Shown here: positions 7,867 through 16,339 of the stretch, in pieces
Layout: each line of letters begins with the position of its first letter
How positions within the stretch are numbered: position 1 is the stretch's first letter
NCBI RefSeq assembly: GCF_003710935.1
Contig: NZ_RHHS01000008.1
Span: forward strand, 62,001-126,000
Source of the DNA: Brevibacillus gelatini
Lineage (GTDB): Bacteria; Bacillota; Bacilli; Brevibacillales; Brevibacillaceae
Length of the DNA: 64,000 nucleotides
Direction: 5' to 3'
The notes under the pieces: generated by a model
The model's input: the letters and a program-made list of their open reading frames with translations, nothing else
What the model was told of the DNA's origin: nothing
Database searches by the model: none
Program-made: the position numbers and the translations under genes

Positions 7867-8838
7867 TCAATCACGTATACGCTCTGAAGTATGGCCTGTA
7901 ATTTTTTGTACATCATCCTCGTATTCAAATGCAATACTTCCACCTAGAGGAATAGACACAGAGCCAGACCAATGAATTTTATACTGTGTATGCAGATAAT
8001 GACTCCATACATCATATCTTTTTCCGCCCCAAGAAGAGCCCTCTGGTTCTACATCAACTTTCATGTATCCTCTAATATTTTTTATATACTGTCTTCTATT
8101 ATTATTTAAACTAGGGTATTTCACGTTAAATGCGTAGCCACCTTCGTCCCGCAAATCTGCTTTCCTGGCACTCTTACTATCAGAGTACCATTCAAAAATA
8201 GGGTTTCCATACTTATCATATTCACCATTGAATCCATATAAACGATATTTTAGAGAAAAATCTTCACTACCAGGTATTAATCGAGCATTTTGGCTAACAC
8301 CAATGGCAAGAATATCATCATAAAGATCTGCTTTTGTAAAACCATATGTTGAACTATTATCTGCAAACTCAAAACGAGCAGAAGCTTGTGCATCCCAGTT
8401 ATCTTCATCGTATATGAACCATGTCTCTAAAGTTATATAATCATGACGATCTTCAACATCGTATCCCAGAGTTGAAATTAAGCCTGTTTCCCCATCCCCT
8501 TCTTTCTGCTCATTAGCATCTTGGTTTTCGGCTACTCTTATATCAAACTCGCTTTTTGTAAGTTGCTCAACTTCTACTTCCCCATTTGCCTGACTTGTTA
8601 GTTCATAGTATTCTTCCTTCTTGCTGACCACTGGTTTTTCCATGGACAAATATTCTTGAACTAATCCATCTTCTATTAAATCCTCTATATGCTGGTCAGA
8701 AAATTTAAAAACCTCCTTCAGTTTCTTAATTTCTGCTGGACTTAAATTGTCGCCAGAGTTTGCTAAAACCATTGTAGGATTCATTGACAATATGGAAATA
8801 AGCGCTACCGACAAGGAAAATTTTGATATCTTTAACAT
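7867..8838 (-). CDS. secreted protein of unknown function
   Basis: A 323-residue protein with a Sec signal peptide (MLKISKFSLSVALISILSMN, probable cleavage after VLA-NSG). The mature part starts with a Lys/Glu-rich helical stretch (SPAEIKKLKEVFKFSDQHI), then an acidic linker (about 85-125) and a beta-rich C-terminal half with many Tyr, Trp and Asp residues (ETWFIYDEDNWDAQASARFE, and IHWSGSVSIPLGGSIAFEY). I do not recognise the family. Base composition is clearly more AT-rich than neighbouring genes, which suggests transfer. It is divergent from, and 52 bases away from, the gene at 8891, so the two probably share a regulatory region. Confidence 0.75.
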   Translation of the reverse strand: MLKISKFSLSVALISILSMNPTMVLANSGDNLSPAEIKKLKEVFKFSDQHIEDLIEDGLVQEYLSMEKPVVSKKEEYYELTSQANGEVEVEQLTKSEFDIRVAENQDANEQKEGDGETGLISTLGYDVEDRHDYITLETWFIYDEDNWDAQASARFEFADNSSTYGFTKADLYDDILAIGVSQNARLIPGSEDFSLKYRLYGFNGEYDKYGNPIFEWYSDSKSARKADLRDEGGYAFNVKYPSLNNNRRQYIKNIRGYMKVDVEPEGSSWGGKRYDVWSHYLHTQYKIHWSGSVSIPLGGSIAFEYEDDVQKITGHTSERIRD

Positions 8839-8890
8839 TTTTTGAACTCCCTATTGTATAATTAGTAAAAAAATGAAAGGTGAGGTTACA
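8839..8890. promoter_or_regulatory. shared divergent promoter region
   Basis: Only 52 AT-rich bases separate two divergent genes. TATAAT-like sequence (TGTATAATTAG) near 8857-8868 is the best -10 candidate for the plus-strand gene. Promoters must overlap, so expression of the pair is likely linked. Confidence 0.5.
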
Positions 8891-9343
8891 TTGAGAACTA
8901 ATAAAAAGTATTTTGTCTCTGTATTAATTACAGTGTTAATAGTCACTAATTTAGTAACTGTATGGGGCCTGGTAAAAACCAAGAGTAATTTAGAACTTTA
9001 CCAAGAGCGTATTGATGCAGATTTTCAAAGAAGCTTAAGCTCCATCGCTGTATCACTAAGGCAAAACACTGACTGGGATACCAGATTTAAATTGGCGCTT
9101 TCTTATGCAAGTAAAGTTCAGATTCTTGTAGATAGCACCTCATTTACTGCCGGAACATCTGAAGAAAGCAAAAACATACTCAGTTACGGATACATGCTGG
9201 AAAATTACTTTCAAAACTCTCAAAATGCAACAATTGACGAAAATCCCCAAGAATTAGAAGAGTTTTTAAATTGCATCGAAGCTTTATCTTCTAACCCTTC
9301 AGATAGTGAGTTTGCCAAAAAACTAATTTTTCTTTTGAAATGA
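8891..9343 (+). CDS. single-span membrane protein of unknown function
   Basis: A 150-residue protein starting at TTG 8891, chosen because AAAGGTGAGG lies just upstream; an ATG at 8873 would precede that site. Residues 7-27 (FVSVLITVLIVTNLVTVWGL) form one membrane segment, followed by a helical extracytoplasmic domain of about 120 residues. No family recognised. Low GC, like its divergent partner. It could be the partner or anchor of the secreted protein; that is inference from layout. Confidence 0.65.
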   Translation: MRTNKKYFVSVLITVLIVTNLVTVWGLVKTKSNLELYQERIDADFQRSLSSIAVSLRQNTDWDTRFKLALSYASKVQILVDSTSFTAGTSEESKNILSYGYMLENYFQNSQNATIDENPQELEEFLNCIEALSSNPSDSEFAKKLIFLLK

Positions 9344-9802
9344 ATAAAATTTCACCACCCAACATATTATTTGTTATTTTTTTCCATCAAAATATCTTTA
9401 TCATATTTTTATATAAATGTCAATTATTTAATATAAACACATATTTATACATTTTGTGAATCTTACTTTGAAACTCAAATGGATTCTTCCCGGTGTGCGA
9501 CTTTAACCTAATGAAAAATTTGTATCTTACGGCTCAAAGGTAGCAAAATCCGTGTCTCAATCTTTTCATACTCTTGAACGTCTTTTCCGTATAGAACTAC
9601 AAAAACGCCATGAGTTATAGCGTTAGCGCTGCGGCCTGCCTAGACGCTAACGAGTCTCCCACGGCGTTTTTTTCATTTTAGCATTCTTCACTTATGCTAC
9701 TAATACTTTTCACACACACTCTCTTTGATACTTCTTCTTTTCTTCCCCAACTCTTTTGCTCCCTCCTTCTGCTACGGTTAGGTGCGGAAGGAGGTGATCT
9801 CT
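9344..9802. other. AT-rich intergenic stretch
   Basis: No convincing gene. 9344-9480 is very AT-rich. A minus-strand open stretch at 9508-9630 reads like protein (GVFVVLYGKDVQEYEKIETR) but has no start or ribosome site and may be a gene fragment. The terminator at 9601-9673 overlaps it. Confidence 0.45.
9601..9673. terminator. large terminator-like hairpin
   Basis: AAAAACGCCATGAG (9601-9614) pairs with CTCCCACGGCGTTTTTTT (9656-9673), and inside it GCGTTAGCG pairs with CGCTAACG. T-runs flank both sides. Confidence 0.75.
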
Positions 9803-10003
9803 ATGACCCAGCATCTGTACTTTCTCGTAAGTCTCAACGATGCACTGCGGCTCAGTCACGGGCTTACACAGCTTGGCATCACCCACTACTATTTGCAGCC
9901 TCGTGAAGGTCAGATCGCGTTTGTCTTTGAACACGTATCTGACCAGAGCCGTACCATCCTGAAACGCTTCTTTGGTGCAGATGACGCGTCACCAGACAAC
10001 TAG
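9803..10003 (+). CDS. small conserved-type protein, unknown
   Basis: A 66-residue protein. ATG at 9803 follows a near-perfect GGAAGGAGGTGAT ribosome site, which overrides a GTG at 9782. The sequence MTQHLYFLVSLNDALRLSHG then VFEHVSDQSRTILKRFFGAD suggests a small alpha/beta fold without membrane segment or metal motif. No family recognised. It precedes a hairpin and the hemoglobin gene. Confidence 0.6.
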   Translation: MTQHLYFLVSLNDALRLSHGLTQLGITHYYLQPREGQIAFVFEHVSDQSRTILKRFFGADDASPDN

Positions 10004-10013
10004 ACTGACAGTA

Positions 10014-10043
10014 GACTGCTGCCCTGGTTCAAGGGCAGCAGTC
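10014..10043 (+). other. perfect 12-bp hairpin before hemoglobin gene
   Basis: GACTGCTGCCCT at 10014-10025 pairs exactly with AGGGCAGCAGTC at 10032-10043 with a 6-base loop. No T-run follows, so it may be an mRNA-stabilising or weak terminator structure between two plus-strand genes. Confidence 0.6.
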
Positions 10044-10161
10044 CCAGAACTTTGCCAGCTCTCTTTTGCAAAACATTCGCGAAAAGTTGCCCGTGCAAGA
10101 CATAAGATCCCATCTTTTGTGGAATAGTGAAGGTGATATTGAACTGCTAAGGAGGCTTATT

Positions 10162-10518
10162 ATGGGATCGTTTTACGAAAAGTATGGTGGAGAAGAAACC
10201 ATCTCCAAGGTCGTCGACTACTTTTATGGACTTGTTTTAGCAGATGATACCGTCAACCATTTTTTCAAGAATACGGATATGGAGAAACAGCGGAAACATC
10301 AAACCAAATTCATCAGCTATGCGCTTGGCGGCCCCAATCAGTACACCGGCCAGTCAATGGCTAAGGCTCACGAAGGGATGAATTTGCAGCCTGTTCATTT
10401 TGATGCCATCGTGAACCACCTCCGTGCCGCGCTTACCCACTTTGGTGTAAGTCAAAGTGATATTGCCGATGCATTAAGCAAAGTAGAAGCGCTGCGGGAG
10501 GATATTTTGTATAAATAG
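10162..10518 (+). CDS. glbN: group I truncated hemoglobin
   Basis: A 118-residue 2-on-2 globin, a small heme protein that binds O2 or NO in the cytoplasm. Visible family marks are SFYEKYGGEETISKVVDYFY at the start, the FFKNTDMEKQRKHQTKFISY helix, the GGP turn (ALGGPNQYTG) and the probable proximal His in MAKAHEGMNL. ATG at 10162 is set by AAGGAGG seven bases upstream; the frame stays open back to 10066 without another ribosome site. Role, if like relatives, is oxygen or nitric oxide handling. The gene ends at a terminator hairpin. Confidence 0.9.
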   Translation: MGSFYEKYGGEETISKVVDYFYGLVLADDTVNHFFKNTDMEKQRKHQTKFISYALGGPNQYTGQSMAKAHEGMNLQPVHFDAIVNHLRAALTHFGVSQSDIADALSKVEALREDILYK

Positions 10519-10537
10519 ACCGGTTCATCCTCAGTTT

Positions 10538-10573
10538 CCCCCCTGCTTCTGAAGAACAGCGGGGAATTTTTTT
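10538..10573 (+). terminator. terminator after hemoglobin gene
   Basis: CCCCCCTGCTTC pairs with GAACAGCGGGG around a short loop, followed by AATTTTTTT. Confidence 0.75.
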
Positions 10574-10590
10574 ATTTCAACCGTGAACAA

Positions 10591-10701
10591 CTGGCAAATA
10601 ACCAGCTACTCGCACTCGCGCTCGTCATGCTTCTTTTCTGGGCAACCTACTATCTTTGGGGTTATCTCGAAAAAAGAACAGGCAAGCGTGACAGCAAATA
10701 A
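10591..10701 (+). CDS. possible small membrane protein
   Basis: A 36-residue open stretch without a standard start codon, LANNQLLALALVMLLFWATY followed by YLWGYLEKRTGKRDSK. It has the build of a one-span membrane protein with a basic tail. CTG at 10591 is the only plausible start, and no ribosome site is visible. It is in frame with the hemoglobin gene beyond its TAG stop. It may be a remnant, or noise. Confidence 0.25.
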   Translation: MANNQLLALALVMLLFWATYYLWGYLEKRTGKRDSK

Positions 10702-10821
10702 GCTCGCAGTTCCTTTGGTGAAACTGCACTTTCGCCGTTGTTTTTCTTGCACCCGATTGCTTTTGCTGGATATGATTAAGAACAGAAGGACAAGCGGATT
10801 TGAACAGCGAGGAGTGGAGCT

Positions 10822-11418
10822 ATGTTTACCAACCAACCGACAGATACGAAGCGCGACCGCATTCCCCCAAATCAAAAGGAGACGACAGGCTTTCCGGTGC
10901 TGCACTATGGTGAGGTTCCCGAATATACGGACCTCGCTACCGAGTGGAGCTTCCGCCTGTTCGGACTCGTCGAGGAAGAGGTCACGCTCACCTATGAGCA
11001 AATGATGGCTTTGCCCAAATGCGAAGTCACGAACGACATCCACTGCGTGACGGGCTGGAGCAAGCTGGACAACAAATGGGAAGGCATCCCGGTGGAAGAA
11101 GTGCTGAAGCTGGTGAAAGTCAAGCCGGAAGCGAAGTACGTCATGCTGCACGCCGAGCACGGCTGGACGGTGAACATGCCGCTGGCCGACTTTGCGAAAG
11201 CCGGCAATCTGTTCGCCACCAAACACAACGGCGAGGACCTGACGCCTGAACACGGCTGGCCGCTGCGCTTCGTCCTCCCGCATCTCTACTTCTGGAAAAG
11301 CGCGAAGTGGGTGCGCGGCGTCGAGTTTATGGAGAAGGACAGACAAGGTTTTTGGGAGAAAAATGGCTACCATATGTACGGCGATCCCTGGAAGGAACAA
11401 AGGTTCGCATGGGATTGA
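10822..11418 (+). CDS. yuiH: sulfite oxidase-like molybdopterin-binding protein YuiH
   Basis: A 198-residue protein of the oxidoreductase molybdopterin-binding domain family (sulfite oxidase fold). The molybdenum-ligand cysteine is Cys75 in DIHCVTGWS, followed by the substrate-pocket region and the typical end GYHMYGDPWKEQRF. The length equals that of B. subtilis YuiH. No signal peptide, so it should act in the cytoplasm; electron acceptor and substrate are unknown. It requires Moco biosynthesis elsewhere in the genome. It opens the conserved yui block here, with pepA, yuiD, yuiC, yuiB and yuiA following. Confidence 0.88.
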   Translation: MFTNQPTDTKRDRIPPNQKETTGFPVLHYGEVPEYTDLATEWSFRLFGLVEEEVTLTYEQMMALPKCEVTNDIHCVTGWSKLDNKWEGIPVEEVLKLVKVKPEAKYVMLHAEHGWTVNMPLADFAKAGNLFATKHNGEDLTPEHGWPLRFVLPHLYFWKSAKWVRGVEFMEKDRQGFWEKNGYHMYGDPWKEQRFAWD

Positions 11419-11524
11419 TGGCGTTTTGCAGGGGCGGGATACCGCCTCTTTCTTTTTTCGACGGGAGTTTCCCCCCCATTGTACACGGCTCCAAGTGACC
11501 AGTCGCTGTTTTGCAAGTGTCGCC

Positions 11525-11560
11525 ACAAAAAACCCCCGCCAAAAGCGAGGGTCTTTTCCG
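11525..11560 (-). terminator. terminator of the CoA-binding protein gene
   Basis: ACCCCCGC / GCGAGGGT stem with a TTTTTT run on the minus strand, 20 bases after the stop of the 11579-12010 gene. Confidence 0.8.
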
Positions 11561-11578
11561 CAACTCCACCACGAACAG

Positions 11579-12010
11579 TTATTTCCCCACACGCAAGAGC
11601 GCGTGGTCTACCTTGATGCACAAATCTTGCACGACCTCGATGCCTTCCGCGTGAACAAGGTTCGCCGCCTCTTCGTTGGCGATTCCTTGCTGCATCCAGA
11701 ACACCTTTGGCTTGTGCTTCATTTTCAGGGCATCCTGGGCGACAGGCATAATGTCCTCGCTTTTGCGGAACACGTTCACGATGTCTACCTGCTGATCCAG
11801 CTCTTGCAGGCTGGCGACTGCTTTTTCGCCCAGAACGGTTTCTCCGGCGATGACAGGATTGACCGGGATGATGCGGTAGCCGGCATTTTGCATGGCCTGT
11901 GCGACCATGTAGCTGGTGCGCTCCGGCTTGTTGGACAGCCCTACCACGGCAATCGTCTTCGCTTCCTCAAGCAGTTTGCGACGAGTTTCGTTGCTTGGAT
12001 TTTGGCTCAT
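11579..12010 (-). CDS. CoA-binding domain protein (YccU-like)
   Basis: A 143-residue single-domain protein with a Rossmann-like CoA-binding fold, as in succinyl-CoA synthetase alpha N-termini: TIAVVGLSNKPERTSY at the start (Gly-rich CoA loop), GYRIIPVNP, the DIVNVFR strand, VFWMQQGIAN and the CIKVDHAL end. YccU-type proteins bind CoA; the physiological role is unknown. ATG at 12010 follows GAAGGAG. It lies 28 bases downstream of pepA on the same strand, so the two probably form an operon. Confidence 0.85.
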   Translation of the reverse strand: MSQNPSNETRRKLLEEAKTIAVVGLSNKPERTSYMVAQAMQNAGYRIIPVNPVIAGETVLGEKAVASLQELDQQVDIVNVFRKSEDIMPVAQDALKMKHKPKVFWMQQGIANEEAANLVHAEGIEVVQDLCIKVDHALLRVGK

Positions 12011-12038
12011 GTCAAAACACTCCTTCTCTTTTTTACGT

Positions 12039-13538
12039 TTAGGATTGGCTGCGGCCTGCGACAAACTCGGCAATCGTGCGGGTCATGACACCTGTGCCGC
12101 CAGCGGGCTGCATGTCGCCTGCCGTAGCGGTGTACGCCGTACCGGCGATGTCCAGATGCACCCATGGCGTATCGCCGACAAATTCCTGGAGAAACACGCC
12201 GCCGATGATGCCGTGGCCATAGCGACCGCCCGAGTTTTTCAGGTCAGCAAAACGGCTCTTGTTCAGGCTGCGGTACTCTTCAAACGTAGGCAACTGCCAC
12301 AGACGCTCGCCAGCGGTGTCTGCTGCGCCGAGCAGTTCGTTCATGAGTTCCTGGTTGTTCGTCATCGCCCCGGAGCAGTAGTGTCCGAGAGCGACGACGA
12401 TGCCGCCTGTGAGCGTGGCGGCGTCGACGATGCACGACACGCCCTGCTCTTTGGCATACGTGATGCAGTCAGCCAAAACGAGGCGGCCTTCCGCATCTGT
12501 CGTAATGATCTCGACTGTTTTTCCGCTCATCGTCGTAATCACGTCGCCAGGACGGAATGCCGTGCCGGACGGCATGTTTTCCACGGTCCCGATGACGGCG
12601 AGCACGTTGACCTTTGGCTTCATTTGGCCGAGCGCCTCCAGTGCGCCGATCATCGCAGCCGCGCCGCCCATATCCGACTTCATGTCCTCCATGCCCGCTA
12701 CCGGCTTGATGGAGATGCCGCCCGTATCGAATGTCACGCCTTTGCCGACCAGGCCGATGACATCGTCCCACGTCTCTCTGCCCTGATATTTGATCGCTAC
12801 CACGTACGGCTCCTGCTCGCTGCCTTTTGCGACGCTGAGAACGCCGCCCATGCCCAGCTCTTCCAGCTTCGCTTTCTCCAGCACCTCCACCGTCATTCCG
12901 TAGCGCTCAGCTACGGCGACTGCCGCATCCTTCAAGGCGCGCGGCGTCAAGTAGTTGGCAGGCTCGTTCACGAGCGTGCGCGCCAGGTTCGTACCGGACA
13001 CGAGTGCATTGCCCCGCAGCACACCTGCCTCTACGGCACTTGCGGCGTCGTCGGCAGCCAAAATCCGCACGGCTGCAATTGGCGCAAATTCCCGCTTCGC
13101 TTTTTGACGGTATCCTTCGTAATTGTATTCAGCAAGGCCAAACGCTTCTGTCACAGCCTGGGCCAGACGCTCCGATCCCAGATGCTCTGTCGTGCGCAGG
13201 TCAATCGCGACGATTTTCGCTTTTCCTTTGGAAGCGACTGTTTTGGCTGCTCGTCCCCAGGCATTGCGGGCTGCCACAAAATCGAATTTGCCAGGCTCGC
13301 CCATGCCTACCACGAGCAATTTTTTGGCGGCAATCCGGTTCAATCCATGGATCACCGTCACCTCTTTTGCCTCTCCCGCAATCTCTCCTTCCTGCTGCAA
13401 GCCGCCGAGACTTCCGGCAAAAGCCGCTTCCAGCTCGGGATACACCTGGGAAAGCTGCTCTCCTTTCCAAAGCGGCACAAGCAGTTCGTCGCATGCGTAG
13501 CTCACAAGCTGCGAGCGTTTTTCTGCGGTTACTTCCAT
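12039..13538 (-). CDS. pepA: leucyl aminopeptidase (M17)
   Basis: A 499-residue cytosolic leucyl aminopeptidase (peptidase M17, B. subtilis YuiE), a two-metal hexamer that trims N-terminal residues from peptides. The C-terminal catalytic domain shows VGKGVTFDTGGISIK (metal Lys and Asp), MKSDMGGAA, and the signature TTDAEGRLVLAD, which has Thr in place of the usual first Asn. The N-terminal 170 residues form the variable macro-like domain. The ATG at 13538 follows GAGGGA; longer in-frame extension upstream lacks a ribosome site and overlaps the DUF309 gene. Position matches the yuiE slot in the yui block. Confidence 0.95.
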   Translation of the reverse strand: MEVTAEKRSQLVSYACDELLVPLWKGEQLSQVYPELEAAFAGSLGGLQQEGEIAGEAKEVTVIHGLNRIAAKKLLVVGMGEPGKFDFVAARNAWGRAAKTVASKGKAKIVAIDLRTTEHLGSERLAQAVTEAFGLAEYNYEGYRQKAKREFAPIAAVRILAADDAASAVEAGVLRGNALVSGTNLARTLVNEPANYLTPRALKDAAVAVAERYGMTVEVLEKAKLEELGMGGVLSVAKGSEQEPYVVAIKYQGRETWDDVIGLVGKGVTFDTGGISIKPVAGMEDMKSDMGGAAAMIGALEALGQMKPKVNVLAVIGTVENMPSGTAFRPGDVITTMSGKTVEIITTDAEGRLVLADCITYAKEQGVSCIVDAATLTGGIVVALGHYCSGAMTNNQELMNELLGAADTAGERLWQLPTFEEYRSLNKSRFADLKNSGGRYGHGIIGGVFLQEFVGDTPWVHLDIAGTAYTATAGDMQPAGGTGVMTRTIAEFVAGRSQS

Positions 13539-13591
13539 ATACTCTTCCCTCTTTCGCTGTGATAGGATACAATTATGGGCACATTTGTGTT

Positions 13592-13966
13592 TTAACACGA
13601 TGTGTCGACATACAAACGCATGGATGGAAACGTCATGGCTTTCGCCTCTGCGTACGGGATGGCATCCTGATCCGGCAAAACAGCCTCGCACTTCTCTATG
13701 TAACGAAGCACTTCCTCTACGTCCAGCCCCCAATGCACGGGTCCGTAGCGGGACAAATACTTCCGCGCATTGCCAAACATCCAGCGAGCGCCTTTCAAAT
13801 TGCCGTATTCGAGATGGTACAGTCCAACCGATAGCTGCAGCAATCCTTGCAAAAACTTATCGGATTTGTCCTCCATCCAGATGTCTTCCAGCAGATCGTG
13901 GCATTCGTAGTACTCCCCTTCATTGAATTTTTCAATGAACTGCAAATACTGCACGGGATACTGCAT
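13592..13966 (-). CDS. DUF309 family protein
   Basis: A 124-residue helical protein of the DUF309 (YpuF-like) family. The signature is visible near the N-terminus: FNEGEYYECHDLLEDIWMED, with His-Asp/Glu residues that probably bind a metal, followed by LLQLSVGLYHLEYGNLKGAR. Function unknown. It sits just upstream of pepA on the same strand, with a 53-base gap. Confidence 0.85.
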   Translation of the reverse strand: MQYPVQYLQFIEKFNEGEYYECHDLLEDIWMEDKSDKFLQGLLQLSVGLYHLEYGNLKGARWMFGNARKYLSRYGPVHWGLDVEEVLRYIEKCEAVLPDQDAIPYAEAKAMTFPSMRLYVDTSC

Positions 13967-14183
13967 GGATGCACGCCTCCGTTTCCCACCTGCATGACTT
14001 CAAAAAAGCAGCCTCGCTTGGAAGCACCCGCATGTTTGCGGCTGACCTTCCCACCAGGCGCTTTCCTTATGGTACCACAGATTGGCAGCGCTTAACATCC
14101 AAACGAAAACTTCACGGATTAAGACAACGCCCTTCTGTTACAATAATCTTGAGAAGCGTACAGTAGAAAGGAATGGATTTTCC

Positions 14184-14660
14184 GTGGCGGATATTCTCGA
14201 AAACTTCCCCTTATGGGCTGCACTGATTGCCATAGGAATCGCCCAATTTATCAAAATTCCCCTCCATTTTTTCGCAACGAAAACATGGCAGTGGTCGCTG
14301 TTGCTCAGCACTGGCGGTATGCCCAGCTCCCATTCTTCTGCCGTGACGGCGCTGTCTACCGCTGTGGGGCTCAGGGAAGGCTTTTCCAGCAATATGTTTG
14401 CGATTTCCGCCATTATCGGTGTGATCGTCATGTTTGATGCCGCAGGGGTTCGCCGTCATGCCGGTATGCAAGCCGTTGTCTTGAACAAGCTCGTAGACGA
14501 ATTCAACCACCTTTTGGAAGGCATGAAATCGTTGAAAGTGCGTCCGAACCAGGAAAAAGCGAAAAAGCTGAAAGAGCTGCTCGGCCACCAGCCGATCGAG
14601 GTGCTGATTGGCGGCTGGCTCGGCGTCATGATCGCCTTGCTGGTGCAACCGTTTTTTTAG
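14184..14660 (+). CDS. yuiD: divergent PAP2 family membrane protein YuiD
   Basis: A 158-residue membrane protein of the DUF212 / divergent PAP2 family. Visible are QFIKIPLHFF, the STGGMPSSHSSAVTALSTAV active-site-like segment, and FDAAGVRRHAGMQAVVLN, the family hallmark. GTG at 14184 is taken as start, since GAAAGGA lies 11 bases upstream and the length then equals YuiD; an upstream ATG at 14082 adds an unrelated tail. Function unknown; related to phosphatases of lipid phosphates. It is followed after 24 bases by the cobalamin-binding-type protein. Confidence 0.85.
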   Translation: MADILENFPLWAALIAIGIAQFIKIPLHFFATKTWQWSLLLSTGGMPSSHSSAVTALSTAVGLREGFSSNMFAISAIIGVIVMFDAAGVRRHAGMQAVVLNKLVDEFNHLLEGMKSLKVRPNQEKAKKLKELLGHQPIEVLIGGWLGVMIALLVQPFF

Positions 14661-14684
14661 GACGTTTCCACAGGGGGGAATCAC

Positions 14685-15452
14685 ATGCGCATCGTTTCCA
14701 TCTGTCCGAGCAATACCGAGATCCTCTACTATTTAGGTCTGCATGAGCACGTAGTCGGGCTGGACGATCACTCCGACTGGCCGCCAGAATGGCAGCACTT
14801 GCCCCGCGTCGGCCCGGACCTTGCCATCGACATGGAGAAGGTAGCTGCGCTCCAGCCTGATCTGGTCGTCGCCTCGCTGAGCGTCCCCGGCATGGAAAAA
14901 AACGTGGAGGCGCTGCGAGAGCGAGCAATCCCGCATATCGTGCTGAATCCGTCGCGAATCGGAGAAATTGCCGCTGACATCAGGCTTGTCGGTGAAGCGA
15001 CAGGCTTGCACAAGCAGGCGGAGCAGCTTGCGTCCCAATTTGCCGAAAGAATAGAAAGCATCCGACAGCGAACCGCTGCCTTTTCCCCCCGTCCGAAGCT
15101 GTACTGGGAATGGTGGCCCAACCCGATCTACACTCCAGGCCGGGAAAACTGGCTGACGGATGTGAGTGAAATCGCCGGAGCTGTCAACGTGTTCGCCGAC
15201 TTTCCCGTCGCCAATGTGAAGGCAACGCGGGAGATGGTGCAGGAGCGCGACCCGGACCATATATGTGTCGTCTGGTGCGGGATCGAGCTTAAACGCATCA
15301 AGCGGGAAACGATTACGGACCGCCCGGAGTGGCGCGACATGACAGCGATCCGTCAGGGGCAGGTTCACCTGCTGGAAGAAGGACTGTATTGCCGCCCGTC
15401 TACGCGCATTCTCGACGGGCTGGAACAACTCGTCAAGCTGATTCATCCATAA
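14685..15452 (+). CDS. BtuF-like cobalamin-binding family protein without signal peptide
   Basis: A 255-residue protein of the periplasmic-binding-protein fold III group (BtuF/FhuD-type). It begins directly with RIVSICPSNTEILYYLGLHE, a conserved opening for B12-binding proteins, and has the YWEWWPNPIYTPG segment. It has no signal peptide or lipobox, so it should be cytoplasmic, unlike true transporter subunits. Similar stand-alone proteins are often annotated as cobalamin-binding; ligand and role remain unproved. A GGGGGGAATCAC ribosome site precedes the ATG. Probably co-transcribed with yuiD. Confidence 0.75.
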   Translation: MRIVSICPSNTEILYYLGLHEHVVGLDDHSDWPPEWQHLPRVGPDLAIDMEKVAALQPDLVVASLSVPGMEKNVEALRERAIPHIVLNPSRIGEIAADIRLVGEATGLHKQAEQLASQFAERIESIRQRTAAFSPRPKLYWEWWPNPIYTPGRENWLTDVSEIAGAVNVFADFPVANVKATREMVQERDPDHICVVWCGIELKRIKRETITDRPEWRDMTAIRQGQVHLLEEGLYCRPSTRILDGLEQLVKLIHP

Positions 15453-15510
15453 AACACAGGCCAACTGTTGCTGGCGCACGGCATCGCCAATCTGCCTGCT
15501 TGCCAGCCAC

Positions 15511-15550
15511 GCAAAAAAACGTTCAAAGCCATTGCCTTGAACGTTTTTTT
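15511..15550. terminator. bidirectional terminator
   Basis: AAAAAACGTTCAA / TTGAACGTTTTTT, a near-perfect palindrome between two convergent genes with A/T tracts on both sides. Confidence 0.9.
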
Positions 15551-15578
15551 CTGTTCACTTTCTTACCGCCGCGGGCAT

Positions 15579-16196
15579 CTAGTCCGCTACTTCTGCCATC
15601 GCTGCGATGCCTTTTTGATTCAGATTGTTGAGAAAAGCCTCTGTCAGCTTTCCGTCCCCACGTCGGACGACATAAACATCGACTGATTTTTTGCCCCATT
15701 GGTCAAACACGTCTTGCTTCGTCTCAAAGTACAGGTCGATCTTGTGCCCGCGAATCGCTCCGCCTTTGTCTGCCACCACCCCGTAGCCGTAACCTGGTAT
15801 GTACAGGATTGTGCCCAGCGGGAAAATGCGCAGGTCAGCGGCAATTGTCGAATAGTCATCCCGGCGAACCTTCACGCCCGAGTACGTAATGCCGTAGGAA
15901 GGGTCGGAAGGAGTTTTTCCGGTCGACTCGTACCCGGCGTAATAGCCGGTCGCAACCACGCGAACTTTTGGGTATTGGTCGAGAAATACATCTGTTTTAT
16001 CAATGACTTGAGTGAATGAACTGGCCGATACTGTCCGTTTTTTGACGACCCGTTGTCCCTCTTTGATTTCCTTGATTCCGAAGGTGGATTGGAGATTGTG
16101 GTCCCCGATCACGTTGTAGCCGTATCCGTCTTTTGCAAACGCCGTCAGGACCAGGATGAACAGCGCGAGGATACTTGCGAACTGCTTCCTATTCAT
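15579..16196 (-). CDS. yuiC: 3D-domain murein enzyme YuiC
   Basis: A 205-residue exported protein with a signal peptide ([20 protein letters not shown]) and a C-terminal 3D domain, the fold shared by MltA-type lytic transglycosylases and stationary-phase Sps proteins. The three conserved Asp positions are visible in [24 protein letters not shown] and GHKIDLYF. B. subtilis YuiC is a muralytic Sps protein, so a role in cell-wall turnover during stationary phase or spore return is likely. It lies between yuiD and yuiB, as in B. subtilis. Confidence 0.9.
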   Translation of the reverse strand: MNRKQFASILALFILVLTAFAKDGYGYNVIGDHNLQSTFGIKEIKEGQRVVKKRTVSASSFTQVIDKTDVFLDQYPKVRVVATGYYAGYESTGKTPSDPSYGITYSGVKVRRDDYSTIAADLRIFPLGTILYIPGYGYGVVADKGGAIRGHKIDLYFETKQDVFDQWGKKSVDVYVVRRGDGKLTEAFLNNLNQKGIAAMAEVAD

Positions 16197-16300
16197 TTCT
16201 TGGTAAACCTCCTCTCGGTTCTAGTCATGTCCCGAAGAGGAGAAAACTATACACAAATTTTGGATTGTTTCTGAAAGATTCAGTATGTTTCCTCATGGCA

Positions 16301-16335
16301 AAAGAAAACAGGCCCCAAAACAAGGCCTGTCTTGC
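16301..16335 (-). terminator. terminator of yuiB
   Basis: ACAGGCC (16308-16314) and GGCCTGT (16324-16330) form a stem followed on the minus strand by TTTTCTTTT. Confidence 0.75.
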
Positions 16336-16339
16336 ATCC

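Noticed and set aside
9508-9630. Minus-strand open stretch reading GVFVVLYGKDVQEYEKIETR
   Set aside because: Protein-like but lacks a start codon and ribosome site and overlaps a terminator; kept only as a note under the intergenic entry.
11916-13562. 548-codon plus-strand frame across pepA
   Set aside because: Antisense shadow; pepA on the other strand has complete M17 motifs and a ribosome site.
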